Assembly: GCF_011764565.1 (NCBI RefSeq)
Contig: NZ_AP022871.1
Span: 3,534,320 to 3,598,319, forward strand
Direction of reading: 5' to 3'
DNA: 64,000 bases
From: Phytohabitans suffuscus
Lineage (GTDB): Bacteria; Actinomycetota; Actinomycetes; Mycobacteriales; Micromonosporaceae
The number at the start of each line of letters is the position of its first letter. Within the stretch, counting starts at the first letter, position 1. Under the pieces are notes generated by a model, which was not told the DNA's origin, did not search any database, and saw only the letters and a program-made list of their open reading frames with translations. A program made the translations under genes and the position numbers. This document shows positions 1 through 8,216 of this stretch, piece after piece.

Positions 1-482
1 GCGATCTTGCTGTGACGCACACCGGAGCCGATGATCACGTGCGGCGCGGCGACCACCCGCGAGTCGACGAGGATCGGCCAGTCCTCGGGGAGGCCGACCG
101 GGGTGATCCCGCCGTACTCCATGCCGGTCAGCTCCACCGCCTCCGCCATCGGCGCGAAGCTCGCCTTGCGCACGTCGAGCATCTTGCGCACCACGCCGTT
201 GACGTCGGCCCGGGTGGTGGCCAGGATGACGCAGGCCGCGTACCGGGTCACGCCGTCGCGCTTGCCGGCGACCACCACGCAGTTCGCCGAGATCTCCAGC
301 CCCACCTCGTACGCCTCGCAGAACGCGGCGGTGTCGGCGAGCGTGGCGTCGATCGGCGCCACCAGCACCTCGTCGACGTCGACCGACGCACCCGTGGGCC
401 AGGTCTCGATGGCGGCGGCGGTGGGAGCGGCGAGCAGGTCCGGCCGGGTGCGGGCCGGCTCGGTCTTCAAGGTCCCTATCAC
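1..482 (-). CDS. YbaK/EbsC-family aminoacyl-tRNA deacylase-like protein (partial)
   Basis: This reading frame runs off the left edge of the window, so only the N-terminal 160 or so residues are present. The central part contains ANCVVVAGKR and then a VNGVVRKMLDVRKASFAP stretch followed by TGMEYGGITPVGLP. These are hallmarks of the YbaK/ProX prolyl-tRNA editing fold, which hydrolyses mischarged aminoacyl-tRNA in the cytoplasm. The GTG start overlaps the TGA stop of the upstream NAD(P)-binding gene in a GTGA arrangement, so the two are probably co-transcribed. Family assignment is by recognised motif; the substrate is unknown. Confidence 0.75.
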   Translation of the reverse strand, partial: MIGTLKTEPARTRPDLLAAPTAAAIETWPTGASVDVDEVLVAPIDATLADTAAFCEAYEVGLEISANCVVVAGKRDGVTRYAACVILATTRADVNGVVRKMLDVRKASFAPMAEAVELTGMEYGGITPVGLPEDWPILVDSRVVAAPHVIIGSGVRHSKI

Positions 483-1267
483 GCCTGCGAGTCTCGCACG
501 GGGCTTCGCGCGTACCGCTCGGCGAGGTAGTCCCGCCACGTCCGGGTGCCGGTGGGCTGGTCCGGGGTCGTGAGGGCGCCTTCGCGCATCACCCGTGCGG
601 TCCTGCCCGGCAGTCGCAGGGAGAGCACCGGGCGGCGCCTGCCGGTCGCCCGCAGCCACTCCCGTACGAGCCGCGTCGAGGTCAGCACCTCCGGCCCGCC
701 GAGGTTCTCCACGCGGCGGCTCGGCCCGCCGGCGAGCAGCCCGGCGATCCGGTCGGCGACGTCACGCGGGTCCACCAGCTGCACGGTGATCCCCGGGTCG
801 GTGAGGAGCACGCCCAGCCGGCTGGCGAGCGGCAGGAAGCGTTCGTCCACAAGCTGTGGAAACTGGGTGGCGCGCAGGATCGAGTACGGCACCTGCCCGG
901 CCTGGAGCACCTTCTCGGCGGCGAGCTTGTGGCGGTAGTAGCCGAACGGGATCCGGTCGATGCCGACGATCGAGACGTACACGATGTGGTCGACGCGGGC
1001 CCGCTGCGCGGCGGTCACGAGACGGCGTGTGCCGGCGACGTCCACCTCGGGGGCTTTGCGGTACCGCTTCGTCGCGGAGGCGAGGTGGACCACCGCGCCC
1101 ACGCCGGCGACCGCCTCCGCCAGGCCCTCCCCGGTCGCGAGGTCGGCCCGCACCCAGCCCGCCTTCGGGTGGCGGCTGGAGCGGCGCACGTCGTGGCCGT
1201 CCCGTTCGAGGCGGGGCACGACGGCCCGGCCGAGCACACCGCTGGCACCTGTCACGAGAACCTTCAT
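479..1267 (-). CDS. NAD(P)-binding SDR/NmrA-like protein
   Basis: A 262-residue protein opening with MKVLVTGASGVLGRAVV, the Rossmann dinucleotide-binding loop of atypical short-chain dehydrogenases. Later features are a PYSILRATQF segment and VDPRDVADRI, as in NmrA/UPF0105-type epimerase-like proteins. I chose the ATG at 1267 because the residue after it begins the first beta strand; a TTG at 1285 would add six residues. It is divergent from the alpha/beta hydrolase gene and shares a 70-base intergenic region containing a palindrome. The substrate cannot be told; such proteins often act as NAD(P)H-sensing or quinone-reducing enzymes. Confidence 0.75.
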   Translation of the reverse strand: MKVLVTGASGVLGRAVVPRLERDGHDVRRSSRHPKAGWVRADLATGEGLAEAVAGVGAVVHLASATKRYRKAPEVDVAGTRRLVTAAQRARVDHIVYVSIVGIDRIPFGYYRHKLAAEKVLQAGQVPYSILRATQFPQLVDERFLPLASRLGVLLTDPGITVQLVDPRDVADRIAGLLAGGPSRRVENLGGPEVLTSTRLVREWLRATGRRRPVLSLRLPGRTARVMREGALTTPDQPTGTRTWRDYLAERYARSPVRDSQA

Positions 1268-1301
1268 GGGCCGTGGACGAGCCAAGCCGGCCGAACGTGA
1301 C

Positions 1302-1337
1302 TTGACGCGCCAGGCTAATGCTGTTAGCTTTTTAGCT
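1302..1337 (+). promoter_or_regulatory. Predicted promoter and palindromic operator for a leaderless transcript
   Basis: TTGACG at 1302-1307 is followed after 17 bases by TAGCTT at 1325-1330, a good sigma-70-like pair. The expected transcription start is about 7 bases later, at the ATG at 1338, which implies a leaderless mRNA. The inverted repeat GCTAA-N5-TTAGC (1314-1328) overlaps the -10, and TTAGCT is repeated at 1332-1337. Such an arrangement suits repression by a TetR- or MarR-type regulator; none is encoded nearby. Confidence 0.45.
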
Positions 1338-2138
1338 ATGGCAGTGAGTTACCTGGATCGTGGCGAGGGTCGGATCGCGTACGAGGTGCGGGGCGACGGG
1401 CCGCTCGTCGTGTGCGTGCCGGGCATGGGCGACCTGCGCTCGACGTTCCGCTTCACGATTCCCGCCCTGCTCGGCGCGGGCTACCGGGTGGCGGCGATGG
1501 ACCTGCGCGGGCACGGCGAGAGCGACGACGGCTTCAGCGCGTACGACGACCTGACCCTCGCCTCCGACATCCGCGCGCTCGTCGCCCACCTCGGCGGGCC
1601 GGCGCTGCTGGTGGGCAACTCGATGGGCGCCGCCGGGTCGATCGTCGCGGCCGCCGAGGAGCCCGAGATCGTCGCCGGCCTGGCGCTGATGGGCCCGTGG
1701 GTGCGTGACGGCAAGCCCCGGCCGGTGATGCGTCTGGTGCTGCGCATGCTGCTGGTCAAGCCGTGGGGTCCGGCCGCGTGGCGTGCCTTCTACAAGACGC
1801 TCTACCCCGGGCGCCGCCCCGCCGACCTGGCCGCCCACGTCGACCGCCTCGGCGCCAGCCTGCGCCGAGGCGACCACTGGCGGTCCTTCGTGCGGACCAC
1901 GCACACCAGCCACGCGCCGGTCGAGGCCCGCCTCGACAGCGTGCGGGCGCCGGCGCTGGTCGTGATGGGGGAAAAGGACCCCGACTTTCCCGACCCGGCG
2001 GCCGAGGCCCGTTTCGCGGCCGAGCGCCTGCGTGGCGAGCTACTGATGGTGCCGGAGTCTGGCCACTACCCGCAGGCCGACTCCCCCGACGTGGTCAACC
2101 CCGCGGTCCTCGCCTTCGCGGCCAAGGTCTTCGGCTGA
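1338..2138 (+). CDS. Alpha/beta-fold hydrolase
   Basis: A 266-residue cytoplasmic hydrolase. The nucleophile elbow is GNSMG (Ser near residue 95), preceded by the oxyanion-region VPGMGDL and the DLRGHGESD loop. The acid is probably the Asp in VVMGEKDPDF and the base the His in PESGHYPQ, so the catalytic triad is complete. Length is normal for the family. The start is fixed by the ATG at 1338, which directly follows a strong promoter, so the mRNA is probably leaderless. It converges on the DNA methyltransferase gene. The substrate (ester, epoxide, haloalkane or lactone) cannot be read from sequence. Confidence 0.85.
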   Translation: MAVSYLDRGEGRIAYEVRGDGPLVVCVPGMGDLRSTFRFTIPALLGAGYRVAAMDLRGHGESDDGFSAYDDLTLASDIRALVAHLGGPALLVGNSMGAAGSIVAAAEEPEIVAGLALMGPWVRDGKPRPVMRLVLRMLLVKPWGPAAWRAFYKTLYPGRRPADLAAHVDRLGASLRRGDHWRSFVRTTHTSHAPVEARLDSVRAPALVVMGEKDPDFPDPAAEARFAAERLRGELLMVPESGHYPQADSPDVVNPAVLAFAAKVFG

Positions 2139-2166
2139 GCCTCAGCCCTTGCGATCGCCTGAGACC

Positions 2167-2820
2167 TCAGCCCTTGCGAAAGGTCAGGCAGTAGTCGCCG
2201 CTGAGCCCGGGCAGCAGCTCGTCCCAGCACAGAAACGTCTCCTGCCGCAGCACCAGATGGCGGCAGAGCACCCGCCCCATGTCCCAGGCGAGCGGCGTGA
2301 TGATGCCGTCGTCCTCGACGTTGGCCACGTTGACCACGGCGTGCCCGTGCGGCCGGAGCAGGCCGGCGACCTGGCGGAAGACGTCACCGATCTCGGCCAG
2401 GTAGGTCACATAGTCGCCGTCCAGCGTCTCGTACGCGGTCAGCGGGTTTTCCGGATGGTCGGTGGCGCTCATGTACGGCGGCGAGGTCATGCACAGGTCG
2501 ATCGGCCCGTCGACGAGCGCGGACAGGTTTCGGGCGTCCCCCTGCACCACCCGGACGTCGCCGCCGCCGCTCAACCGCCCACGGATCAGGTCTACGCGCT
2601 CGTCGAGCAGCTCGACGCCGATCGCCCGCCGCCCCATCCGCTCGGCCACCACGAGCGTCGTGCCGAAGCCGGCGAACGGGTCGAGCACCAGGTCACCCGG
2701 CGACGTGAACTCCTCCAGCGCCGCCTCGACGAGCGCCTCCGGGTAGTGCACGTCTTCGTCGGCGCCCTCCGGACGCTCGGCGAGCAGGTCAGCCGACTTC
2801 AGGCTCAGCCACTGTTTCAC
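2167..2820 (-). CDS. Solitary DNA methyltransferase (N4-cytosine/N6-adenine type)
   Basis: A 217-residue AdoMet-dependent methyltransferase. The AdoMet motif DPFAGFGTT lies near residues 46-54, with GVELLDER as the ribose-binding acidic strand. The catalytic motif TSPPYM is near residue 112; an SPPY form is known mostly from N4-cytosine enzymes, whereas DPPY is usual for N6-adenine. Motif order is I then IV. The protein is short, with no evident long target-recognition domain, so RNA or unusual DNA substrates remain possible. No restriction endonuclease gene adjoins it. The start is a GTG. The last codons overlap one copy of a 15-bp direct repeat (2140-2154 and 2165-2179). Confidence 0.75.
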   Translation of the reverse strand: MKQWLSLKSADLLAERPEGADEDVHYPEALVEAALEEFTSPGDLVLDPFAGFGTTLVVAERMGRRAIGVELLDERVDLIRGRLSGGGDVRVVQGDARNLSALVDGPIDLCMTSPPYMSATDHPENPLTAYETLDGDYVTYLAEIGDVFRQVAGLLRPHGHAVVNVANVEDDGIITPLAWDMGRVLCRHLVLRQETFLCWDELLPGLSGDYCLTFRKG

Positions 2821-3029
2821 TGCGCCAGTATCCGGCCACGGACCTTCTCGTACTCAATCCGGCTCCCTCGTCGCGGCCAGGACGCGGGCGGCGGGCGACG
2901 AACGCGACGGGCCCGCCGCCAGGTCGGCGACGGGCTCATTCAGGGTTTGGTGGGCTCTGGCGGGGTATCGCTCGTTACGAGCCGCTTCAGCGAGGGTGGC
3001 CTTCGCCACGGCGAGCACTGCTCCAACGG

Positions 3030-3102
3030 TGGAGCCGAGGGGACTCGAACCCCTAACCCCTGCCTTGCAAAGGCAGTGCTCTGCCAGTTGAGCTACGGCC
3101 CC
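3030..3102 (-). tRNA. alaT: tRNA-Ala (anticodon TGC)
   Basis: The minus strand folds as a 73-base cloverleaf starting GGGGCCGTAGCTCAACTGG, with anticodon loop CTTTGCAAG (TGC), a GGTTCGAGTCC T arm and discriminator A at 3030. The acceptor stem pairs 7 of 7 with one G-U. The terminal CCA is not encoded (A is followed by CCG). Position next to tRNA-Ile beyond gyrA is the conserved actinobacterial arrangement. Confidence 0.95.
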
Positions 3103-3130
3103 GCTGGCGGCGCGGCCGCCTGCGAGTGGT

Positions 3131-3259
3131 CTAGCGGAGGTCGGGCGCCGTGGTCGCCTCGTGCCACAGGGCGCGCTCGTCGTTGGACTCCTTGACCTTC
3201 TTAGCGATCAGCGCCGCCGCGCCGATCACACCGGCGATGATAATGAGCTTCTTCCACAT
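3131..3259 (-). CDS. DLW-39 family micro-protein
   Basis: A 42-residue protein, MWKKLIIIAGVIGAAALIAK followed by a charged KVKESNDERALWHEA tail. It has one N-terminal transmembrane helix (about residues 5-19) and ends in a short polar segment with the DLW-39-like LWHEAT motif. The gene is too short for many gene callers but has an AAGGGG ribosome-binding site about 9 bases before the ATG. It sits between tRNA-Ala and tRNA-Ile, the usual place for this family in Actinobacteria. Its role is unknown; it is presumably a membrane peptide. Confidence 0.8.
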   Translation of the reverse strand: MWKKLIIIAGVIGAAALIAKKVKESNDERALWHEATTAPDLR

Positions 3260-3305
3260 GGGGTCATCCCCTTCGGGTTGGAGTTATCTCGGCCGGATCT
3301 GTGCA

Positions 3306-3382
3306 TGGTGGGGCTAGATGGAATCGAACCATCGACCTCAGAGTTATCAGCTCTGCGCTCTAACCGACTGAGCTATAGCCCC
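3306..3382 (-). tRNA. ileT: tRNA-Ile (anticodon GAT)
   Basis: The minus strand gives GGGGCTATAGCTCAGTCGG..., anticodon loop CTGATAA (GAT), T arm GGTTCGATTCC and acceptor end TAGCCCCA with CCA encoded (3306-3308). All four stems pair. The gene lies beyond the gyrA-linked DUF3566 gene, as in mycobacteria. Confidence 0.95.
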
Positions 3383-3481
3383 CTGCGTGCGGCGACGGCA
3401 AGGTTACCGCACCCGCGAACCTTCTCCCAACTTGGGGCGCCCGGCACGCCGAGCGCCCCAGATGTCCGCTTGTGCCGCTCG

Positions 3482-4342
3482 TCAGTCGCGCTCGGCCAGG
3501 GTCAGCTCGACGCCGCCGACCAGGTCGGCGCAGACGTTGTAGATGAACGCCCCGAGCGTGGCCAGCGCCGTGAAGAGCACGACGTTGACCGCCCCGATCA
3601 GCGCGGACGTGCCGATGACGCCCTTGGCGGTGATCCGGAAAGTGCTCGCGTTCTCCCCGCCACCGGCGCTCACCAGGTCGCTGAGGCTGCTGTTGACGCT
3701 CTCGAAGACGCCCATGGCGTCGAGTGCGAGGTAGAGCACCGACGTGGCCACGATCACCACGATGAACAGCACCAGCGACACCGCGAACGAGAACTTCATC
3801 ACCGACCACGGGTCGATGCGCTTGACGTTGAGCTTGGCCCGCCGGGGGCCGCGAGAGGCCGCGGACGCCACCGTGCTGCGTGCCGCGCGCACCGCCTCGC
3901 CGACCCGGGCCGCGCCCACCGCGGCGGCTCCTGTCCCGGCTGCGGCGCCCACCGTGCGCACGGACGCTCCGCCCGCGGCGGCCCGTCCGGTGCCCGGCCT
4001 CGCCGGCATGCCCGGTGGCATCACCGGCGCGCCCGGTGCGGGGCCCGGTGTCACCGGGGCGGCACCGCCCGGGGGAGAGCTGACCGGCGCCTTGCCGGCC
4101 GCCGCCATCTGGGTGGTGGCGCCGGGGGCGGCCGCCGGCTTCTGGCCGTCTGCCGACGGCTGCTCCGGGGGCGGTGGCATGCCGGGAGCCCGAGTGAACT
4201 TCGGGGACGGTGCCTCAGCGGGGACTGCCGCTCGGCCCACGACCGCGCGGCCGGTCGCCGGTGCGCCGCCGGGGGCGGCCTCCCCCTCGACCGGGTTGGT
4301 CGAGGTCCCCGCAGCCCCCGACTTCGCCTGTGTCTCCGTCAT
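3482..4342 (-). CDS. DUF3566 membrane protein (Rv0007-like)
   Basis: A 286-residue protein with a long Pro/Ala/Gly/Thr-rich cytoplasmic N-terminus (about residues 1-165) and a C-terminal DUF3566 domain containing two hydrophobic helices, KFSFAVSLVLFIVVIVATSV and GAVNVVLFTALATLGAFIYN. The family is fixed immediately downstream of gyrA in Actinobacteria; the mycobacterial member is a septum/pole-associated membrane protein of unclear function. The ATG at 4342 lies 3 bases past the gyrA stop, and a TTG at 4345 adjoins the stop directly, so translation is probably coupled to gyrA. Confidence 0.85.
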   Translation of the reverse strand: MTETQAKSGAAGTSTNPVEGEAAPGGAPATGRAVVGRAAVPAEAPSPKFTRAPGMPPPPEQPSADGQKPAAAPGATTQMAAAGKAPVSSPPGGAAPVTPGPAPGAPVMPPGMPARPGTGRAAAGGASVRTVGAAAGTGAAAVGAARVGEAVRAARSTVASAASRGPRRAKLNVKRIDPWSVMKFSFAVSLVLFIVVIVATSVLYLALDAMGVFESVNSSLSDLVSAGGGENASTFRITAKGVIGTSALIGAVNVVLFTALATLGAFIYNVCADLVGGVELTLAERD

Positions 4343-4345
4343 CAA

Positions 4346-7300
4346 CTAGTCCTGTTCGTCAGGCTCGTCGGCATTGCGAGCAATGGCCACGATGGTTACA
4401 CCGTCTGGCAGGTCCATCAACTTGACCCCCATTGTGTTCCGATCGCGAGTGCGGCGTACAGGCTTCACCGGAGTCCGGATAACTCCACCGTTACTTGTGA
4501 TAGCGAAGAGCTCGTCGTCCGGGTTGATGACGACCGCACCGACAAGTCCACCACGGCGCTCAGTGATCTTCGCAGTCAACACGCCCTTGCCGCCGCGCCC
4601 CTGCACCGGGTACTCCTCGATCGGTGTGCGCTTGGCATACCCGCCATCCGTCGCCACCAAAACATCCATGCCCTCGCGTACGACCTCCATCGCGAGAAGC
4701 TCGTCGTCCTCGCTGAACCGCATACCTATCACACCAGAGGTGGCCCGACCCATCGGACGCAGTGCCTCATCTGTGGCGTTGAAGCGGATCGCCTGGGCGT
4801 GCTTCGAGACCAGCAGCAGGTCGTCCTGCGGTCCGGCGAGCGCGGCACCGACCAGCTCGTCCTCGTCGCGCAGGTTGATGCCGATGATCCCGCCGCTGCG
4901 GTTGGAGTCGAACTCCTCCAACCTCGTCTTCTTCACCAGACCATTCTTGGTGGCGAGCACAAGGTAGGGCGCCACCTGGTAGTTCTGGATGACGATGACC
5001 TGCGCGATGTGCTCCTCCGGCTGGAAGGCGAGCAGGTTGGCGACGTGCTGGCCCTTGGCCACGCGGCTCGCCTCGGGCAGCTCGTACGCCTTGGCCCGGT
5101 AGACGCGTCCCTTGTTCGTGAAGAACAGCATCCAGGAGTGGGTGGAGGTGACGAAGAAGTGGCTGACGATGTCGTCCTGGCGAAGTGAGGCCCCGCTCAC
5201 CCCTTGCCACCCCGGCGCTGCGAGCGGTAGAGGTCGACCTTGGTGCGCTTGGCGTACCCGGTGCGCGTGATCGTCACCACCACGTCCTCGCGCGCGATGA
5301 GGTCTTCCATCGAGACCTCGCCGTCGAACGGGACGATCTTGGTGCGGCGGTCGTCGCCCCACTTCGCGACGATCTCGGCCAGCTCCTCCGAGATGATCCT
5401 CCGCTGCCGCTCGGGCTTGGCCAGGATGTCCTTGAGGTCGGCGATCTCCACCTCGATCTTGGCCAGCTCGTCGATGATCTTCTGGCGCTCGAGTGCGGCC
5501 AGGCGGCGCAGCTGCATGTCGAGGATGGCCGTGGCCTGTACTTCGTCGATGTCGAGCAGCTGGATCAGGCCGGTCCGGGCCTCCTCCACCGTGGGCGAGC
5601 GCCGGATGAGCGCGATCACCTCGTCGAGCGCGTCCAGCGCCTTGACCAGACCGCGCAGGATGTGCGCCCGCTCCTCCGCCTTACGCAGCCGGAAGGCGGT
5701 GCGCCTGCGGATCACGTCGATCTGGTGCTCGACGTAGTAGCGAATGAACTGGGCCAGGTTGAGCGTGCGCGGCACGCCGTCGACCAGCGCCAGCATGTTG
5801 GCGCCGAACGTCTCCTGCAGCTGGGTGTGCTTGTACAGGTTGTTGAGCACGACCTTGGCGACCGCGTCGCGCTTGAGCACGATCACGATCCGCATGCCGG
5901 TGCGGCCGGAGGACTCGTCGCGGATGTCGGCGATCCCGGCGAGCTTGCCCTCCTTGACGAGCTCGGCGATCCGCTCGGCGAGGTTGTCCGGGTTGACCTG
6001 GTACGGCAGCTCGGTGACGACGAGCATCGCGCGGCCCTTGGGGTCCTCCTCGACCTCGACCACCGCGCGCATCCGGATCGAGCCGCGCCCGGTCCGGTAG
6101 GCGTCCTGGATGCCGGCCATGCCGACGATCAGGCCGTACGTCGGGAAGTCCGGGCCCTTGACGATCTGGATCAGCTCGTCGAGCGTCGTGGCCTCGTCGG
6201 CCTCGGGGTGCTCCAGGCACCACTGCACCGCCGCGGCGATCTCCCGCAGGTTGTGCGGCGGGATCTTGGTCGCCATGCCGACCGCGATGCCCTCGGAGCC
6301 GTTGATCAGCAGGTTGGGGATCCGCGACGGCAGGATCGTGGGCTCCTTGGCCCGGCCGTCGTAGTTGTCCTGCATCTCGACGGTGTCTTCGTCGATGTCC
6401 CGCAGCATCTCCATCGCCAGCGGGTCGAGCTTGCACTCGGTGTTGTGGCTGACGAAGCCGTTGGAGATGAACGCGTGATCGTCGGTGTCGACCCGGATGC
6501 TGTAGACCGGCCGGACGCCGGCATCGGTGACGCTTGTCACTTCCGCGTAGTAGAAGCGGCCGTCGACGAGCGGCTCCACGGCCTCCAGGACGTCGGCGTC
6601 CAGCCGCGCGGCGATCTCGGCGCCGTCACGCTCCCAGCGCTCGATCCGGTCGACATCGTGCCGGCGGAGCCAGTCACGCTCGGTCTGTCGCCGCGCGCCG
6701 TGCGCCCGGATGAAGTCGCCGACGAACGGCACACGGTCGCTGGAAAGGGCGGTGCTCCGGGCCGGGATCGTGGCGAGGTCGGCCTCCAGCTTGGCCTGCT
6801 TGCGGCCGAGGAACCCCACGGCCTGAGCGAAGATGCGCGCGTCGCGCCGGTTGGTCACGACGACCTTGATCTCGCCGCTGTCGTACCTGACCTGCTTGGC
6901 GACGACGCCGAACTCCAGCAGGAGTTGCTGTACCTCGTGCGCCAGCCGCTCGCTGCGCGTCGAGTACGAGATCTGGACCGTGTTTCGCGGCAGCAGCGAG
7001 GAGGAGCCGTCGCCCTCGAAGAGGGCCTGGAGGAACGCCCGCTTCACCGCCGCCGGGCCGCGCCACACGAACTCGGGGACCGACTTCTGCCCGCTTCGGG
7101 CGCCCGCGAACTCGCCGAGCACGCTACGCCGCAAGGCGTCGAGGTGCTGGATATCGAGCTCGTACAACGTGCTGCCCGAGGCGATGACCCGCTCCGAGAT
7201 GTAGCGAGGACCGCCGACGGCCAGGTCGTAGGCGGCCAGTACGCGGACGAAGAACTCGCGGTCGGTGTTGTTGAAGCCGGCACGCTCGCTGGACACCCAG

Positions 7301-8127
7301 CCCTCGCTCACGAAGGCGCCGGCGAGAACGGCGGCTTCCACGTGCTCCAGCGTCGGGTAGCCGATCTCGTCGGGGATCACGCGCTGCATGACCACCCGGT
7401 CGCCGGGGTGGATCTCCTCCAGGAGCTTCCAGAGCAGGGTGGGCACGCCGGCGACGTCGACCAGGCAGAGCACGGGATGGTTGCGGGTACCGGTCAGCGA
7501 GTACCCCTCGCGGGTGCGCACGTTCAGCGTCGGGTGCTCTCCGGAGTGGAAGAACTTCGACGCCCGGACGAGATCGCCGTTGCGGTCCATCACCTTGAGG
7601 TCGATGTCGTGCTCGGAGCCTGACTCCGCGCCAGGAACGATGTCGCCGATGCGGACCGTCCCCTCCGCGGTACGGATCAGCGAATCAGCGGTCAGGCAGT
7701 ACCTCATGGCGGCTGCCGGGTCGTTGCCGGGCGAGCCGAAGTTGCCGTTGCCGTCGACCAGGGGGTAGCGCAGCGACCACGGCTGGGCCATGCGCACGAG
7801 CGCGTCGTAGATCGCCGAGTCGCCGTGGGGGTGGAACTGGCCCATGACGTCGCCGACGACCCGGGAGCACTTCACGTAGCCGCGGTCCGGACGGTAGCCG
7901 GAGTCGTACATGGCGTAGAGGATCTTGCGGTGCACCGGCTTGAGGCCGTCACGCACGTCCGGCAGCGCCCGACCGACGATCACGCTCATCGCGTAGTCGA
8001 GGTAGGAGCGCTGCATCTCCACCTCGAGCCCGACCGGCTCGACCCGGAGGCGCTGGTTACCGCCCTCGCCGCTCTCTTCGGCGTCGTTCGAGTCTTCCGG
8101 TTCGCTATCGAATGGAGTGTCCGTCAC
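4346..8127 (-). CDS. gyrA: DNA gyrase subunit A, intein-containing, with one frame break
   Basis: GyrA cleaves and religates DNA in the A2B2 gyrase that supercoils the chromosome. The exteins carry [20 protein letters not shown], the quinolone region [10 protein letters not shown], and the catalytic Tyr in AAAMRY, followed after the intein by [13 protein letters not shown]. The C-terminal beta-pinwheel contains the GyrA box-like RSQRRGGKG. The frame ends there at 5197 and resumes in another frame as [16 protein letters not shown]. Adding one G to the four-G run (complement of 5200-5203) restores a single frame of 1260 residues, or 841 after intein removal, which is normal. The GTG at 8127 is preferred over a TTG at 8133. 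gyrB lies 89 bases upstream. Confidence 0.95.
6442..7698 (-). other. GyrA intein with LAGLIDADG (DOD) homing endonuclease domain
   Basis: A 419-residue in-frame insertion directly after the catalytic Tyr of GyrA. The splice blocks are all present: Cys1 in [10 protein letters not shown], block B TRNHP, block [15 protein letters not shown] and the terminal VSHN before Thr+1. Between them are two dodecapeptides, [10 protein letters not shown] (about 125-134) and [10 protein letters not shown] (about 223-232), with acidic residues at the expected metal-binding sites, so the endonuclease could be active. The ends closely resemble the mycobacterial GyrA inteins at the same insertion point (from memory of M. 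xenopi). The exact insertion avoids any tolerated non-conserved site, as expected for gene conversion by homing. Confidence 0.95.
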
Positions 8128-8164
8128 AATCAAACCCTTATCAGACTAAAAGCCGCATTAAGCC

Positions 8165-8204
8165 TGTGGACAACGGCTGTGGAAACTGCAAAAGCTGTGG
8201 ATAA
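8165..8204 (-). promoter_or_regulatory. Three DnaA boxes between gyrB and gyrA
   Basis: TGTGGACAA (8165-8173), TGTGGAAAC (8178-8186) and TGTGGATAA (8196-8204) lie in one orientation in the 89-base gap between the gyrB stop and the gyrA start. The first and third are exact reverse complements of the actinobacterial boxes TTGTCCACA and TTATCCACA. DnaA could modulate gyrA expression or be titrated here. Confidence 0.7.
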
Positions 8205-8216
8205 CGTTGTGGGCCC

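Noticed and set aside
843..862. DnaA-like TCCACAAGCTGTGGAAA inside the NAD(P)-binding gene
   Set aside because: Both halves deviate from the box at important positions and it is an isolated occurrence within ordinary coding sequence.
5197..5210. Programmed frameshift in gyrA
   Set aside because: The run is not a typical slippery sequence with a downstream structure, and the same kind of break recurs in many unrelated genes, which points to sequence error.
5185..7623. Long plus-strand open frame (812 codons) opposite gyrA
   Set aside because: It mirrors gyrA/intein codon bias on the other strand and has no domain; high-GC antisense frames are commonly open.
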